Below are positions 1-12,400 of a stretch of DNA of 64,000 nucleotides, one piece after another. This stretch comes from Lophius americanus (Eukaryota > Chordata > Actinopteri > Lophiiformes > Lophiidae), in the NCBI GenBank assembly GCA_037951165.1, contig JBBDHG010000153.1, forward strand, positions 1,428,001 to 1,492,000, written 5' to 3'. Both the position numbers and the translations under genes were made by a program. Position 1 is the stretch's first letter; every line of letters begins with the position of its first letter. The notes beneath the pieces were generated by a model that searched no databases, was not told the DNA's origin, and saw nothing but the letters and a program-made list of their open reading frames with translations.

Positions 1-1739
1 CCCCCACCCCCACCCAACCTCTCCTCCCACCCATTTTTTCTCCCCTCTCTGTCTCTCCTGCCCTCCCTCTCTTGTATGAAAGTAAATGAACTCAGTACCT
101 CATCATCACAACAGTCTAGTCAGAGCTGGAGGGGAGAGGAAATTGGGTGTTGATGGGATTGCTGAAAACGGACTGTAAGGTCATAAGAGAACTCCACTTA
201 GGTATTTCCCGTCTCCTCTGCGCTCAGCGTGTTCTCCTGCATTATTTATGGTCAAGAATTGAAAGTATGTATCTTTATACGTGTCTGTATAAAATGTGAC
301 AAATAAGTGCAGATGTTTCGGAAGCATGCCCGGCTGCAGACCGGGGTTGACGGATGGGTGAATGTCTTCATCCGTGTGCCCCTTATTCCGCTTCCGCCTA
401 ATGAATGAGCAGCAAAAAGCCTCCCGGGGATTCCCTACTCGCAATCAGCAGGGGTGGGCTTGGAGGGGGGGTTAGCCATGCACTAATAATATTAGTATTA
501 ACCTCCATGTTGAGTGGCTGGATCACATGCTATGCTTAGCGTGTCTGAGCCGCACACACTATCAGAGCATGACTATGCAGTCGTGCCAGACGGTCTGTGG
601 GATCCACTGTGGCGCTCAAATCCCCACATGTGCATCCGGAAATATGTTTCACACCGTGAACATGGAAGCTGTGAAGATTCATTGTTGTTTCATATTTCTT
701 AGCTAGGAGTGCACCGATTGCAATTTTTATGACTGACCACCGATTTTTGTATAGTTTGATCCTGATTTTTTTTTCTTTAAAGTTTTATAACTATAATGAG
801 GAGGGTGTTTTAGGTGCTCTTATTTTGAAGGATTACATGTTGGCTCTGTTTTCTTCGGGTGTGTTTCTTCGATTGTATGACATTTCCAAGTGAAAATAAA
901 ACTTTGTAATCCTGGTTCAGTCCATTACGCGTTTTATATTTTGGCTTTGTTCAGCGACTTCGGGGCTCTTGGCTGGCCCTTTTTACTCTCGCTAGCTTTA
1001 GCATTTCTGCCAACTTTAGCTTCTTGAAACTTGCTATTCTCCTCGAGGTGATTCATTTTGAAGTTTCTAATTCAGTTTTTTTTTGCCAAATGATTTTGGG
1101 GCCGTACTTCTGCTGCTTATGTTGTCCTGACTGCTGTTTGCCAATTGCGAGCTTTGTGTTTTTCTTCAGGGTTAAAACATTTCCAGGCTGCTGAGATGTT
1201 TGTAGACTTGGTTGCTCATGCTTTGTACCCAGTACAGCCCAATTGTGTAAGAGGCACGGAATCGCTTCTGCCAATCACTGATCACATCAAACTAGGCTTC
1301 CCGGCGCCGATCTATTGGTGCACCTCTATTCTAAGTTCATGCTTATACCTAAAACATATTTAAAAATTAGGTTTCCTGGAGACAAAATTATTTGCTTTTG
1401 GTCGGAGGCTGTAAAAGCTAACAGCTAACATTTTAACGGTTATAAAGGAGAGTCATTTGTTTCTCATTTTCATTCTTCATGTTAATAGCTGTTTTACCCT
1501 TTTTATTACAAACTGATTTTGTCCCCATTTATTGTGTTAAATTTCTTAAACTTTGCCAACAAATTGCTGCTTAATAACTAAATGCTATTTCTCCTAACAT
1601 GTATTCAGGATTAAGGCTAATATATGACTTATTCATGATAATCGTATATGAATAGATGTGTAATCTAGGTCACAAAATATGTGATGGTATTTTTTAGGCA
1701 GTTTCTAAATTCGTGTGACAATGGTGAATTTGTCATTTA
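1..1739. other. non-coding, no gene seen
   Basis: It begins with a C/T-rich low-complexity stretch (about 1-75) and then becomes mixed unique sequence, AT-rich after about 700. Open frames here are short, overlap on both strands and look like chance. Near 704-760 the wording 'gagtgcaccgattg' resembles ends of decayed fish DNA transposons, too weakly to call. Confidence 0.6.
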
Positions 1740-1744
1740 TTATT

Positions 1745-2305
1745 TAATTGGATCTCAGTCCTGTATCAAATGTCCTTATTAGCTGTTATCATTTAAAGTC
1801 AATATTATTATGGCTGTATGAATGTGTCTATATGCTAAAGAACAAGGGGCCAAGGATAGAGCTCTGGGGGACGCCACATGTCAAAGGAGACACCGAGGAC
1901 GAGGCATTTAACACTGCTATTAAGTATGAAGGATTTCTTTTGTTGGTATCCTAAGACATCTCAGGACGTACTAACCAGAATTACGTAACTCGAATCAACC
2001 AAAAAATGTCTGATAAGGGTCTAATAGTTTCCTAAAAACATGCTTTACCAAAATGGTAAAGAAACTTGACCTTATAATGAAGATAGAAACCAAGATTGTC
2101 TATTTTTCCTGAAACGCAAAATTTTACCCTGAAAGAACCGCATACGTTTAGTTGTTTTATTATTATTATTATTATTATTATTAAAAACGTGTTTGACCAA
2201 ACAATCTGCCGTTTAAGGGTAAAGTCGTGTCTTAGATGTTATGGGTTAATGTGAATTTGAGGGAAGACATGTTCGGTAAGGGTTAGGGTTATCGTGAATA
2301 TAAAT
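1745..2305 (-). mobile_element. Repeat family A copy 1, with L2-type reverse-transcriptase core fragment
   Basis: On the minus strand, about 1925 down to 1835, the sequence reads CGVPQSSILGPLFFSI, preceded by NASSSVSPLT-like residues. This is the palm-core block of L2-type non-LTR reverse transcriptases (family form CGVPQGSVLGPLLF). The copy is broken by stops and frameshifts outside this block. It shares flanking words with the other copies: a 'gtaactcgaat' segment, a 'gataagggtc' segment and a 'tgaccaaacaat' segment. An (ATT)n run lies inside it at about 2158-2183. No 3' LINE tail follows the core. Both ends are uncertain. Confidence 0.65.
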
Positions 2306-5300
2306 GCGTTTTAACAGTTTTGAGCGGAAAAAGCCTTCGAGTTGAATTTAGACTTTCATGTTGACAAGAAGTGGTGTTTAGATTCTTATCTGGAAAAAGA
2401 TATTTCTATGATCACTATGCTAGTACGCGTGATTAGTTTGGGAGTAGGGAAAACCAACGAGGAATCGCATCCTTGTCACTGAACCAGCGACTCCTTCGTT
2501 CCTCACAGAGGGAGACAACAGAGTTGGCCTTATATGCCCTTCATCGGTTGCTCCTTCCTCCTCGCATGTGAGAGGGATGGCTTTTCACATAATTTGTGTC
2601 ATTATGTGCTGTGCGACATGCTGTGGCAGAGACGATTTGACCTTGAATCATATCCCGAGCACACGCCTACAGTCTGTGGACCGTCTTTCAGAATTTCTGC
2701 TGTGCTTGAAGCTGCAGCCTCCACACCTGGAGCGTACGGTGAGCCGATCCCCCCGTCTCCCCATGGCAAGGGGCTGAGACGTGCTCACAGCTTGGCCTTT
2801 TAGCTCAACCTTCCCTTGACGTCACTTAGAAGTGGCTTGCAGTATTTCTTTTTTTTTTTTTTTTTTTGCCTCGGAGAGCGTCTGCCACCTAACCTCACGA
2901 TGAATCATAGCGTGACATAAATCACTCGGGATTGTCTGAAACATTTCCCCTTCAAAATGCATTTAATTCACCAGAGGATTATTTATTTTCCCTGCTCCTA
3001 TAAAAAGCCGGTAGGATCGGCTTGTGGTTTCGCTGCCGGCGTGTTTCCTCCTGAAGCTGCACGAAGGCGCCGCGGAGAATCGATGCCTTCCTCCGACCAG
3101 ACTCGGTGACGTGGTCGGCCCTGAGAGCGGATCGGCCTGTTTGAGCAGACACAATGTCAATACTGATGTCTGCTCGGTGCAAGATGTCGCCGCTCCCTCG
3201 TCCTTCACCCCAGGAACCTCGCTTCGTTCGCCCGTACGGATTATTACCTATTGATCACTCATTACCAAAAACGTCTTGATTCAAAGTAAATCAAAACGCC
3301 TCTCTTGTGCAGGTACACTTCCCCTTTGTTGTTTGTGTTGTTCTTTACATTTGTAGCGGACGAGGTCAGATCCACTGGAAAACAAATGCATGTTGCATGA
3401 ATGAATCCGTTGCCGGTCGAAAAGAAATCATTCCAAATGAATCCGGTTAACGCTTAAATTCTCCAAATGTGTGCAGAAGGAGGATTTTGGGGTGGGTATC
3501 CCTCCACAGATAGCACGGGGGCTGCCACACTCACACATCTCGGCGCCTTTACTCGGGGAAAACATGATCTATCTCCTGGCGGGCAGGCCAATTAAAAAAC
3601 AATCAGGCTGCTCAGAGTACGCGGGTAATGGGAAAGCCACGGCGATGGAGGAAGTGGGGCTGATTAATGGACATTTTCACCTTGTGGCATAACAGCCTCC
3701 CACAGGCATCCATCACCTCAGGGGACAGCGTTCACCTACACCCCGGACCCACACCCCACGCAGCCCGGTCAGACGTACCGAATGAGTTGCAAATATCTGA
3801 GTATATGATGATGAGCATTAAAAGCCCGCTGAGGGTGGAGCGGCCCCCAGCCCGACCCGCAGGATCTGTTGTTCATCTGATCCAACCTGCAAACCTGTTT
3901 TGCTCGGCATCTTTCAAACGTCAGGGGCGGTTTCAGAACACAGAGGATATGTTACACTGTAAAACTTCTCAATGTAAATTGTAGATAATCAACCGGCTGC
4001 ATGCTTCAGCCACATATTGCTGTATTTTGTGGGTTACTGCTCAGATTGTTGTCCTGACCGGAACCATAATTGGAATTCTACCTAGTTTTTGAACATATTC
4101 TTCTGTGCACCTTGATAGATTATAATAAAAGTATTTATTTATACCACGGCCAGAGGTTGCAGTATGTGAATACAGCGACCCCTGGTGGACATAGTTGATA
4201 TTTTTCAGCCAAAACCCCGTCCTGGGGTCAAAACTCTTTTTTTGGCGCTATCCAAACTGAGCCGAATGGAGAATCCTCCTGGTCTTCTTCCACACAAACA
4301 TGTAGAATAACATGAACTCTGTAGTATTTCCATCAGATTTAATCTCGTAGTTATCAAGGAGTGTCTGAGCGGCGTCACGGATTGTTTTGTTTCAAGTTGT
4401 TGACTGTAATATAATCATGTTATAGCTTTTTTAACTAAAAAAGAAATTCGTGAGGATAGAAATATTGGTATTTTTTGTGTTTATGCAAAGATTTCTGACA
4501 CAGAAAAGTGGGAAAAATGTTCCTGACAATGAAAATAAATAATTGTAGCTCTTACCTGTCCACAAACGCCATGGTTATACAAATACACCTGATAGTTGTG
4601 GAACTATTTTACCTTTATTTTGGTTATATCATTCATGTAATGTGGAGAAAGGTTTAATATTTATCTCAAAAGAACAATAAAGTTTGGTCAAACACGTTTA
4701 ACGTGACAAAAATTATCTTGAGATTTCTAAAAAAAATATATATATATATATATGACTTTCTAACCTTATTGTTCTTATTAAGGTGAATACAGTTACTTGC
4801 ATTTCTTCAGAATCTAATAATTGTATGAAGTGAGAGCAGTTAATATTCATTCATCTAGTTTTTTGCCCCATTGTCAACAGAACCTGCTGCTTCACATTCC
4901 ACATTATTACTATTAAGAGAATGTAGTCTGTTCTGCACTGCAAAACTAGCCAAACATGATAGAAAACTAAACTTTTCTTACAAAATCCAAATTACTTTGG
5001 GTTGAACTGAAAATATTTATAAATGTGGCAAGAGATTTTTACTTGGCTAGCATTCTTCAAATTAGCATACAGCCTCCCCACTGATAGACAGGAATTGGCC
5101 TTAAAACTACACAAAAGAATCAAGTTGTGCTCATAAACAATGAAAACTACTTAAAATAGACATGTTATATATACTAAGTTTTATAGATTGCTGCCAAATC
5201 TATCTATCTATCTATCGGTCCATGATGCTCTTCTGTTTACAGAACATTCTTATAACTAATTCTCTCCAACAATCCTTTAATCATATATTACGTCCCTCTT

Positions 5301-5939
5301 CAGATTTGGTTTCGTATTTAGTGTGGAATGCTCCTGGGTGAATTCTCCTCATCGTATTATTAGATAAACCTCCGCATTGCTCTGGCATTTGCAGTCTTTG
5401 GACTTGATCTCGACGCCTATTGTTGTTATTTTGTGGAATAAAAGCTGGGTTCTCCCACCGGATGCAGACGCATTTTTATCAGTGGGGTCAAAACGTATTT
5501 GCTGAGGAGCGGAATCAGTGTTTTTGTGTCTCTCTCCCTCCAGTGCCATTGTGCAGCAGCACGCCTTCAACAAAAGATTTAAATGGTGTGAGCGAGGTTC
5601 GTTCCATTCCAGGAGCTGCCGTGACCTACTTCACACAGCCAGGCAGCTAGCTGTAAATAAGGATTTTCATAACCTGGTTTGGCCTTTTCCCATTAGAGGC
5701 ACAACTGCGCCTTGAAGAATATTACAAAGCGCGGAGGAGCAACTGTTTAGAGAGCCGCTACGATATCATCAAAGAGCCGACCTTGAACGCGATGCTGTTG
5801 TTGTCATGCATTGGCAATTAGTTCTGCATTTGGTGTAGACTGATGGTGTGCAAACTATCAGGGTAACAAAATGAGTTAAAGCATCTACAGCGATGTGAGA
5901 ATGTATGTGACCCCCTCATGAATTCTTCTTCAATCTTGT
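2306..5939. other. non-coding, no gene seen; one repeat-poor block
   Basis: There is a T run at about 2848-2866, a short (TA)n at about 4737-4753 and a short (ATCT)n at about 5199-5214. The block 3490-3700 is GC-balanced and free of recognised repeats, unlike its AT-rich surroundings, and is a candidate conserved non-coding element. The frames at 3471-3692 and 3667-3984 resemble no protein I know. From 4140 to 5300 the DNA is AT-rich with nothing recognisable. Confidence 0.55.
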
Positions 5940-6445
5940 TTAACCCTTTAATGTCCACATTTTGAGTCTCTATTATTGGAAGATTGTGACAGAACCTATT
6001 TGTAATATGACCCAGTGGCAGCATGTGTAATGCTAAAGAGCACAGGGCCAAGGACGGAGCCCTGAGGGACACCACATGTCAAAGGGGCCACCGAGGAGGA
6101 GATATTTACCATGGCTTTTGAGAACAGCATATTATAGCATTTAAGTATTTACTAAATAGAATTATGTAACTTGATAGAACCAAAAAAAAATTAAGTTCGA
6201 TAAGGGCCAATTTGTAAAAAAGAAAAAAGTTAAATTAAATTGATTTTTTTTTTCTCCCCATCAAATGCAAAATTTCATCATGAAAATCATACTTTTTTTT
6301 TTTGACTGTTTATAAGCGAACTTGACCAAATTATTTGTCATATTATTGTAAATCCAGACTGTTTAAGATATTAGATGATTAAATATCCCAAAGAAATAAA
6401 CAAAGCAAAGACATAATTGTTCCATTTTTTTGTTGAGGACATTAA
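5818..6445 (-). mobile_element. Repeat family A copy 2, with L2-type reverse-transcriptase core fragment
   Basis: On the minus strand near 6085-6035 the sequence reads CGVPQGSVLGPVLFSI, and after a one-base break MLPLGHITNRFCHN, typical of L2-clade LINE reverse transcriptase. About 500 bp of the copy is bounded by inverted words: 'taaccctttaatgtcc' at about 5943 and, inverted, 'aggacattaaaagta' at about 6436. The segment 5818-5942 may be flank. It carries the same 'tgtaacttgat' and 'gataagggcc' segments as copies 1 and 3. It is decayed and cannot encode a functional enzyme. Confidence 0.7.
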
Positions 6446-6468
6446 AAGTAAAAAAAGACAAAAGGTCA

Positions 6469-7215
6469 TCAAGTACCTAAATTGCCCCCGAACAACCGAG
6501 CTAAAACAACCAAATCAGTCTCTGACATCGCTTTGGTGGAATTTTGACCCACTCTTCTTTGCAAAAACTGCTTCATTGCAGCCAAATTGAATAATACATT
6601 GACTCTGTAGGTTTTAATCTTCTTTTTGGCGACTACTGTTTGGTTTACACCAGATTCAAAAGGACCCCGTGCTTCAAAAACGTTCCAATCAACCATTGCA
6701 ATATCCTCCCATAGGTTCTGAGGGTCATCGATGAGCCCTGGAGTCTATCTGGGTCAGCACTTACCTTCGCATCGGCACCGGATGCTAGTTTTGGCCCGCG
6801 GCTTTGGAATAGCGGACATTGATTGAATTGAGAGAGTTCTGCTGTTCCTTTTTGTTGTCCTGAATGAACGTTCGCCGTTCTCTTGAAGGGACTTCAGACG
6901 GTCGGCCTCTTTTGGGAACTTCACAATCATTTTGTCAAGTCTTGTCCATATGATGATGACGTGTGTCAAGGTGGGTCTGTGGAGCCCAAGAGTCTTAGAA
7001 ACAGATTTGAAACCCCTTCAGACGCTAAGGTATGATATAAGAATCCACTTCTTCATCACCTCTCCCGGAATTTCTTTTGATTTTGGCTTGGTATGCCACT
7101 GGATTAGATCTATGAGGCAACTTCCTGCTTCTGGAAATGATCCGTTTGAGTGATTATTGATTATTTAATTGAACAGGATTGGTAATAACCACTTCTGGCT
7201 GTGTCTAATCTCAGA
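6469..7215 (-). mobile_element. Decayed Tc1/mariner-like DNA transposon remnant
   Basis: The minus strand carries broken transposase-like reading. Near 7110-7060 a start reads MPSQNQKKFRE. Near 6990-6940 there is a SKTLGLHRPTLTHVIIIW-like helix-turn-helix segment followed by basic residues. Near 6600-6530 the reading is NLAAMKQFLQRRVGQNSTKAMS, split here as NLAAMKQFLQRR then VGQNSTKAMS, resembling the C-terminal part of Tc1 transposases. The central catalytic part is deleted and many frameshifts are present. The assignment rests on overall order and wording, so a related superfamily is possible. Confidence 0.55.
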
Positions 7216-7219
7216 TTTA

Positions 7220-7269
7220 CCCCCCCCCCCCCCCCCCCCATCCTACACACACACACACACACACACACA
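7220..7269. repeat. poly-C run followed by (AC)n
   Basis: A run of 20 C is followed after a short spacer by about 12 AC dinucleotides. Confidence 0.95.
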
Positions 7270-8480
7270 TCCCATTAGGAGGAAACACCAGAGATTCTAA
7301 TTCTGGCCCCTTTATCGACTGCTTATTGTTTAACGTCACACCAGTAGAACCGTGGGTGTGTGTTGACATTAAGCTCATTGTGGATGTTTGTCTGATCTGT
7401 TACTCATGCATAGTGAGCAAACATGGCAGAAAGTCCTCATTTATTTTGGTTGTTTGTCACTTTGTCAATGGAAAAGTGTCTTTGGTGTGAGTCATAACTT
7501 AAAATGGCAGCCGTCTGGCTGAAGATGCAACCTCGTGGCTGCAAGAAATCTTTATAAAACGTATTTGTCGTACAGCCAAAATCTTTTTTTTTTTGAAGTT
7601 GAGCCCGTTCATTTTGCATATACTTTTACAAATTGGATCATTTCTAACATCGGCCAACTGTTGACATTCTCTCTCTGTCCTAACAATGGCGAGATGATTC
7701 ACAATAGGAAATGATTCAATCACAACAACACCCGCCTACTGGGTGATGACGGCATCGCTGGAACGTCAGGGCTCCGAGTCTCCAGAGACTGTGGGTCGGA
7801 AAAGACAAGAATTTATTTTTGAGCAGTGTATGTAAATCTTTCCAGGACTGTCAGGAGGGGCCAGCATCTCCACATGTTCATGAAAAGGAATGTAGCGAGG
7901 AAAAAAAGACCGCGAGGACCGATCTGGGGCCGCTCCATGTGAAGGTGGTGTGACATTGTAAAATGATTACCAACAGGCATCCATTATTCAGCAGGACAAT
8001 CAGGGGGGGGGGGCGCACAAGCCCCTTATTTATACCAGCTCTGTAAATCAGATTTGTCGCTTTTGATCACTCTAAAATCTCGCCGTCACACGCCGGCAAT
8101 ATTGGGCAAATATTACTGTCTAATGGGTAATTGATGGCGACATGTGACACCGGTCAAGACAAATGGAGGGCCTACAGGAGACGCGGGGGGAGGCCAGAGG
8201 TGAGGGGGAACGTGAAGACTATACAGTGTAGCGTTGCATTCAGGCTCTCTGCTCATGGAAAGGCATCATCCTGGTTTCCCTGTTCTACTGGCGAGCAGCA
8301 CGGAGAGGATAGATGTCTGACCCAGGTGATATGACATCACGTTAATACTGCAGACATTTCCAAAATCAACCCTGATTAATTTCTCCGTATCAGGTTTAAG
8401 TGCATCTCACTGTTTTCTCATGACCGATTTTCGGGTGCATCCTTTCTTTTTCTGCAACCCTTTGTTACTATCTTTTGCTC
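7270..8480. other. non-coding, no gene seen
   Basis: Mixed unique sequence. The frames at 7437-7723 are chance frames in AT-rich DNA. The block at about 8040-8140 is a short repeat-poor stretch, possibly regulatory, but with no motif I can name. It ends in a G run just before a common interspersed repeat. Confidence 0.55.
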
Positions 8481-8700
8481 GGGGGGGGGGGCGGAGCCTA
8501 TCCCAGCAAATACTAGGCGAGAGGCGGGGTTTACCCTGGACGAGTCGCCACTTCATTACACATAGAGACGAGCATCCATTCACACACTCATTCACACCTG
8601 CGGGCAATTTAGAGTCGCCAATATAACATGTTTTTGGACTATGGGAGGAAGCGGGAGTAACCTGAGGGAACCCACGCAGACACGTGGAGAACAGGCGAAG
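8481..8700 (-). repeat. Interspersed repeat D (SINE-like), antisense copy
   Basis: The order 'ggagcctatcccagc', 'gaggcggggt..ccctgga', 'gggcaatttagagtcgcca', 'ggactatgggaggaagc' and 'acccacgcagacacg' is a very common teleost repeat. The copy at 38580-38900 shows the opposite orientation with a tRNA-promoter-like head. It is truncated and carries no coding capacity. Confidence 0.75.
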
Positions 8701-9370
8701 TCCAGCGGTGGATTTGCTGCCGCCTGATTTCAGGTTTTACTGTTAATTGAATGTCTTTTATCACTGAACATGACATCACCGTTCTCCGTGTTTGACCCGC
8801 GGAAATCTCTAGTGATGCTACTTTAGGGACTCTTAGGTTTTGGTACATGATAGAAAAGATCATATTTTGGTATATATGGTATATATATTTTTGACTTTTG
8901 ACGTTTTTCTATTTTGGCACAGGTAAGGGACTTTTAAGGATACGAGCTTTAACGCAAGGATTGAGACCGTGTCATACAAACATTCAAACCTATCTGCTAT
9001 GAAACCAACTCATAAATCAACCGGACGTCTTACATCACAGGAAACTATGAGAGCAAACGCTAAAGGTCTGCCCCTAAGGTCCGGCAGATCGCCGCAGCCT
9101 CAGCGCGCAGAACTGTCTGTTTCTGCTAGTGAGAGATCCGCTTTATTATCACAGTAGGATGAAGAAAAAAAAACGTCTTTTCTTCTCAGCATTTTAGCAA
9201 AAAAATGAGTTCATTACAAAACAAGGAGTTCTTGGAACGCTGACGTTCCCGTCCCGTACCAGAAGCTTTGCCATTCAGATGCATGGGTCGAAGCTCTACG
9301 TCAGAACAGGACGGTCAAAGGGAATGTTTAAAGCTCCTTATTACCATTATTATACAGTCCACACATTCAG
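8701..9370. other. non-coding, no gene seen
   Basis: Unique-looking, moderately AT-rich sequence with a small (TA)-rich patch at about 8870-8890. No recognisable gene or repeat. Confidence 0.5.
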
Positions 9371-9540
9371 GGATGCAGTGTGATGTTCATTCTCCACATT
9401 TGACCCGTCCTTGAGGAGCACTGGGCGCCTCCTGGTGTTGCTGGGGAGACAAAATTGGTTTCTCGAAAACATGGAGGCTGCAAGAACTGGGATTGATCTG
9501 CCGATCTTCTAATTGGGGTACGGCCCCTCTAAGACGGCAG
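9371..9540. repeat. Interspersed repeat E fragment
   Basis: The wording 'gaactgggattgatctgccgatctt' (split: gaactgggattgat / ctgccgatctt) with 'tttgacccgtccttgaggagcac' (split: tttgacccgtcc / ttgaggagcac) is a common fish short repeat with a tRNA B-box-like 'gggattgatc'. A relative is at 52825-53095. Confidence 0.5.
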
Positions 9541-10128
9541 TTTATGTAACAAAGCAGTCTTCACACTTTCATCACCCGAGCTGCTTTCATGAACCTCCAT
9601 GTTGAGGGACTATTAAAGGCACATGGCGTACTTTTTTAAAGATACTTAATGAGTGCATGATACGGGGAAAGGATTGGCAGAACCGGCCCACCAGACAAAG
9701 TTGGTTTTATTAATTTCTTTCACCGCATTACTGGCGAACGCCTACATTTGATGCATGAACTACATGTAATTCATTCATGAGCCATACGCCTGGATGTAAA
9801 TGAAGATCCAAATAGATGCAGCTGCTGTTTAGAATTCAGACATGCAGGAGTCTGCGGGAGCGTCTATGTGAATAAATCTGTGCGCTTGTTTCATACATGA
9901 GTGCACGTGTGTGTGCGAGTGTGCATGTATGTGTGTGTGGGTGTGGGTTGGTTCCTTCACTACAGCATCGGCAGGCAGGCAGACATGATGTGCTCTGAGT
10001 CGCCGTGTCTCTGTGAGGGTGGCCTGACCTCTGCCTTCAGCTCCGCTTCACAGGACAGCAGCAAATAAGAGGTGTCATCGCATGACAGCAGCATCGCCCC
10101 TCTTTAGGACTGACAGCTCACTGAATGT
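9541..10128. other. non-coding, no gene seen
   Basis: Mixed sequence with a GT-rich patch at about 9903-9950. Nothing else recognisable. Confidence 0.5.
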
Positions 10129-10140
10129 GCACACACACAC

Positions 10141-10204
<64 letters not shown>

Positions 10205-10822
10205 TGTCACACCCTCACACAAACAGACACACACTCTGTGTCACACTCACACACACAGACACGGGGAAACACACACACACATACACCGACACACTGACAA
10301 ACACACACAAACACACATAGACACACACACACTCACACTCTCACACACACACACACACACTGTGTCACACACTCACACACACAGACACACACTCTGTGTC
10401 ACACTCACACACACAGAAACACAGACACAGGGAAACACACACACACACACATCGACACACTGACAAACACACATAGACACACTCACACACACAGACACAC
10501 ACATACACGCACACACTCTGTGTCACACAATCAAACAAACAGACACACACTCTGTGTCACACACTCACACACACAGACACACATAGACACACAAACACAC
10601 ACACTCACACTCTGACACACAGACACACAGACACACATAGACACACAAACACACTCTCACACACAGACACACACACACTCACACAGTCTGTGTCACACAC
10701 TCACACAAACAGACACACCGACACACTCACACACACAGACACACATAGACACACAAACACACATAGACACAGACACACACACAGACACAGACACACCCTC
10801 ACACACACACACAGGGACACGC
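10129..10822. repeat. Large compound (CA)n array with about 160-bp higher-order period
   Basis: Nearly 700 bp of CA/CACAGA-type repeats. The phrase 'ctgtgtcacac' recurs near 10202, 10360, 10517 and 10687, so the array contains tandem blocks of roughly 157-169 bp, each with a similar internal order including 'gggaaacacac' and 'cacatagacac'. All long frames across it (HT- or CV-rich) are repeat translation artefacts. Confidence 0.9.
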
Positions 10823-12376
10823 AGGAAGACCGTGTGCAGGCATGTGTGTGCAAACATCTTCGAGGCAACAGTTGGAATACAAACAGACATGGATGCATAA
10901 ATATTGACAGGCGTCGGCAAAAACAGCGCCGATCAATAACTCTGTTTTGTCAACACGCAGCTTTTGTTTGGCGAACAGCGATTTGGATTAAATTTTGTCC
11001 ACTTAGTGCTTAAGGCTTGCTTTTGGCTAGTTCCCAAAATGAAACTCCGACGCTGAAAGGATTGTGTTACGCCACAATCCCAACGTATTCGTTTTTACTT
11101 GACGGCGAGGATTTGAAAAACCATTAATGTTTGGATAATTGCTGGTTCTGTCGTGGGCATTTCAGTCCAAACCAAACATCTCTTCTTTTATTGTGTTTTG
11201 GTGTGACATTTTGTCGGTATTCGGTAAAACCATCACGTAGCAGCAGGAGAATGAAATCTCGGTTTGTGATCAGAGGCGAGAGAAAATCAAAGTTGTGATC
11301 CTGAGGGGGGGGAGATTGGAAGCTGTTTAAGCAGAAGACGAGATTTCATGGCTTTGAATGTAAAGCCCTGTATTTATATTAAAACAGCGCGTATGTTGAC
11401 CACAGATGAATAAACAAAGCTTCTGCTCACACTTCTAGCAGCTTGTCCGAGGGTATTAAAAATAAGCGGTGTGTTAGCTGTGACCCAGCAGGGCCGCGGC
11501 TGTTAAATAATCAGCAGAGGCTGATAAGGAATAAAAGTGGGTAGAACAGCAGAATACTGTATTTTTGTCCCACGGTGATGCTTTTAACCTGCAGAGCAAC
11601 TTTCACTGAGCGACACAAGTCTCCATTTTTATCGTGCCCCCCGCTTGAGGTGTAACGGACCGTAGTTGACGGTGATCCGAGCGGACCGGACCCCCACAGG
11701 GTGACATGCATGTGAACCGCGGATCGTGGCCAAATTTAGCCTCGATAGTAGGAAATACACATTTTCTGCCGTTTCTGCATTTTAAAGCAATGATTGCCTG
11801 AATCTGGGTGAAGAGTCTCCGCGAAAACACGCAGACAAAGACGATAGATGCATCGTTTCAGAGATGTTGGGACATCTACGGGGAGTTTATAGCTGCAGAC
11901 AAACAAAGGGTTTCAAAGACGGTGAAAGGGTCTGAGCCAAGGTGGGAAATCCCCCGGTGCCCCCATCTCAGAACGAAGGTTATGCCCCGTCTTCAAAGAG
12001 ATTACGAACGAGCCGAGAACAACATCAAACACCCCGAATGCTGTTTTTAATGCTTGCCTCGCCTTTAAGAGTTCAATCAAATTATTAAACATTACAAATG
12101 GCAACAAAGAAAAAGAAAATAATAATTTCTCCCGTTTCTTTTCTTTTTCCTTTTTTTGGGACTTTTTGACTGAACTGTGATTTATAGGGATCTGTTAGAC
12201 GTCTGTCCACCGCCACAGGCCGTCCGTCCATCTGTAACAGCTTGATGGCGGTGTAAAGAATCCACATGTTCTCAGGAAATGGCAGAATTAAAAAAAAAGA
12301 GATTTTTTACACATTCTTCAGATTGTCCAAAACTGTAAATAAACAGTGATAAGCAGAAGCAGCTGTGGGATGATGG
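10823..12376. other. non-coding, no gene seen
   Basis: Mixed unique sequence with scattered CpG and no microsatellite. Frames at 11511-11830 and 11808-12107 overlap on opposite strands and resemble nothing known. Confidence 0.5.
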
Positions 12377-12400
12377 ATCAGCCATAACATTAAAGCCACC
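12377..12400. mobile_element. Solo Tc1-like terminal inverted repeat
   Basis: It reads atcagccataacattaaag, almost the same as the termini of the Tc1-like copies at 13805, 51346 and 60243. No transposase remnant follows it and no partner end is nearby in the expected orientation. Confidence 0.7.
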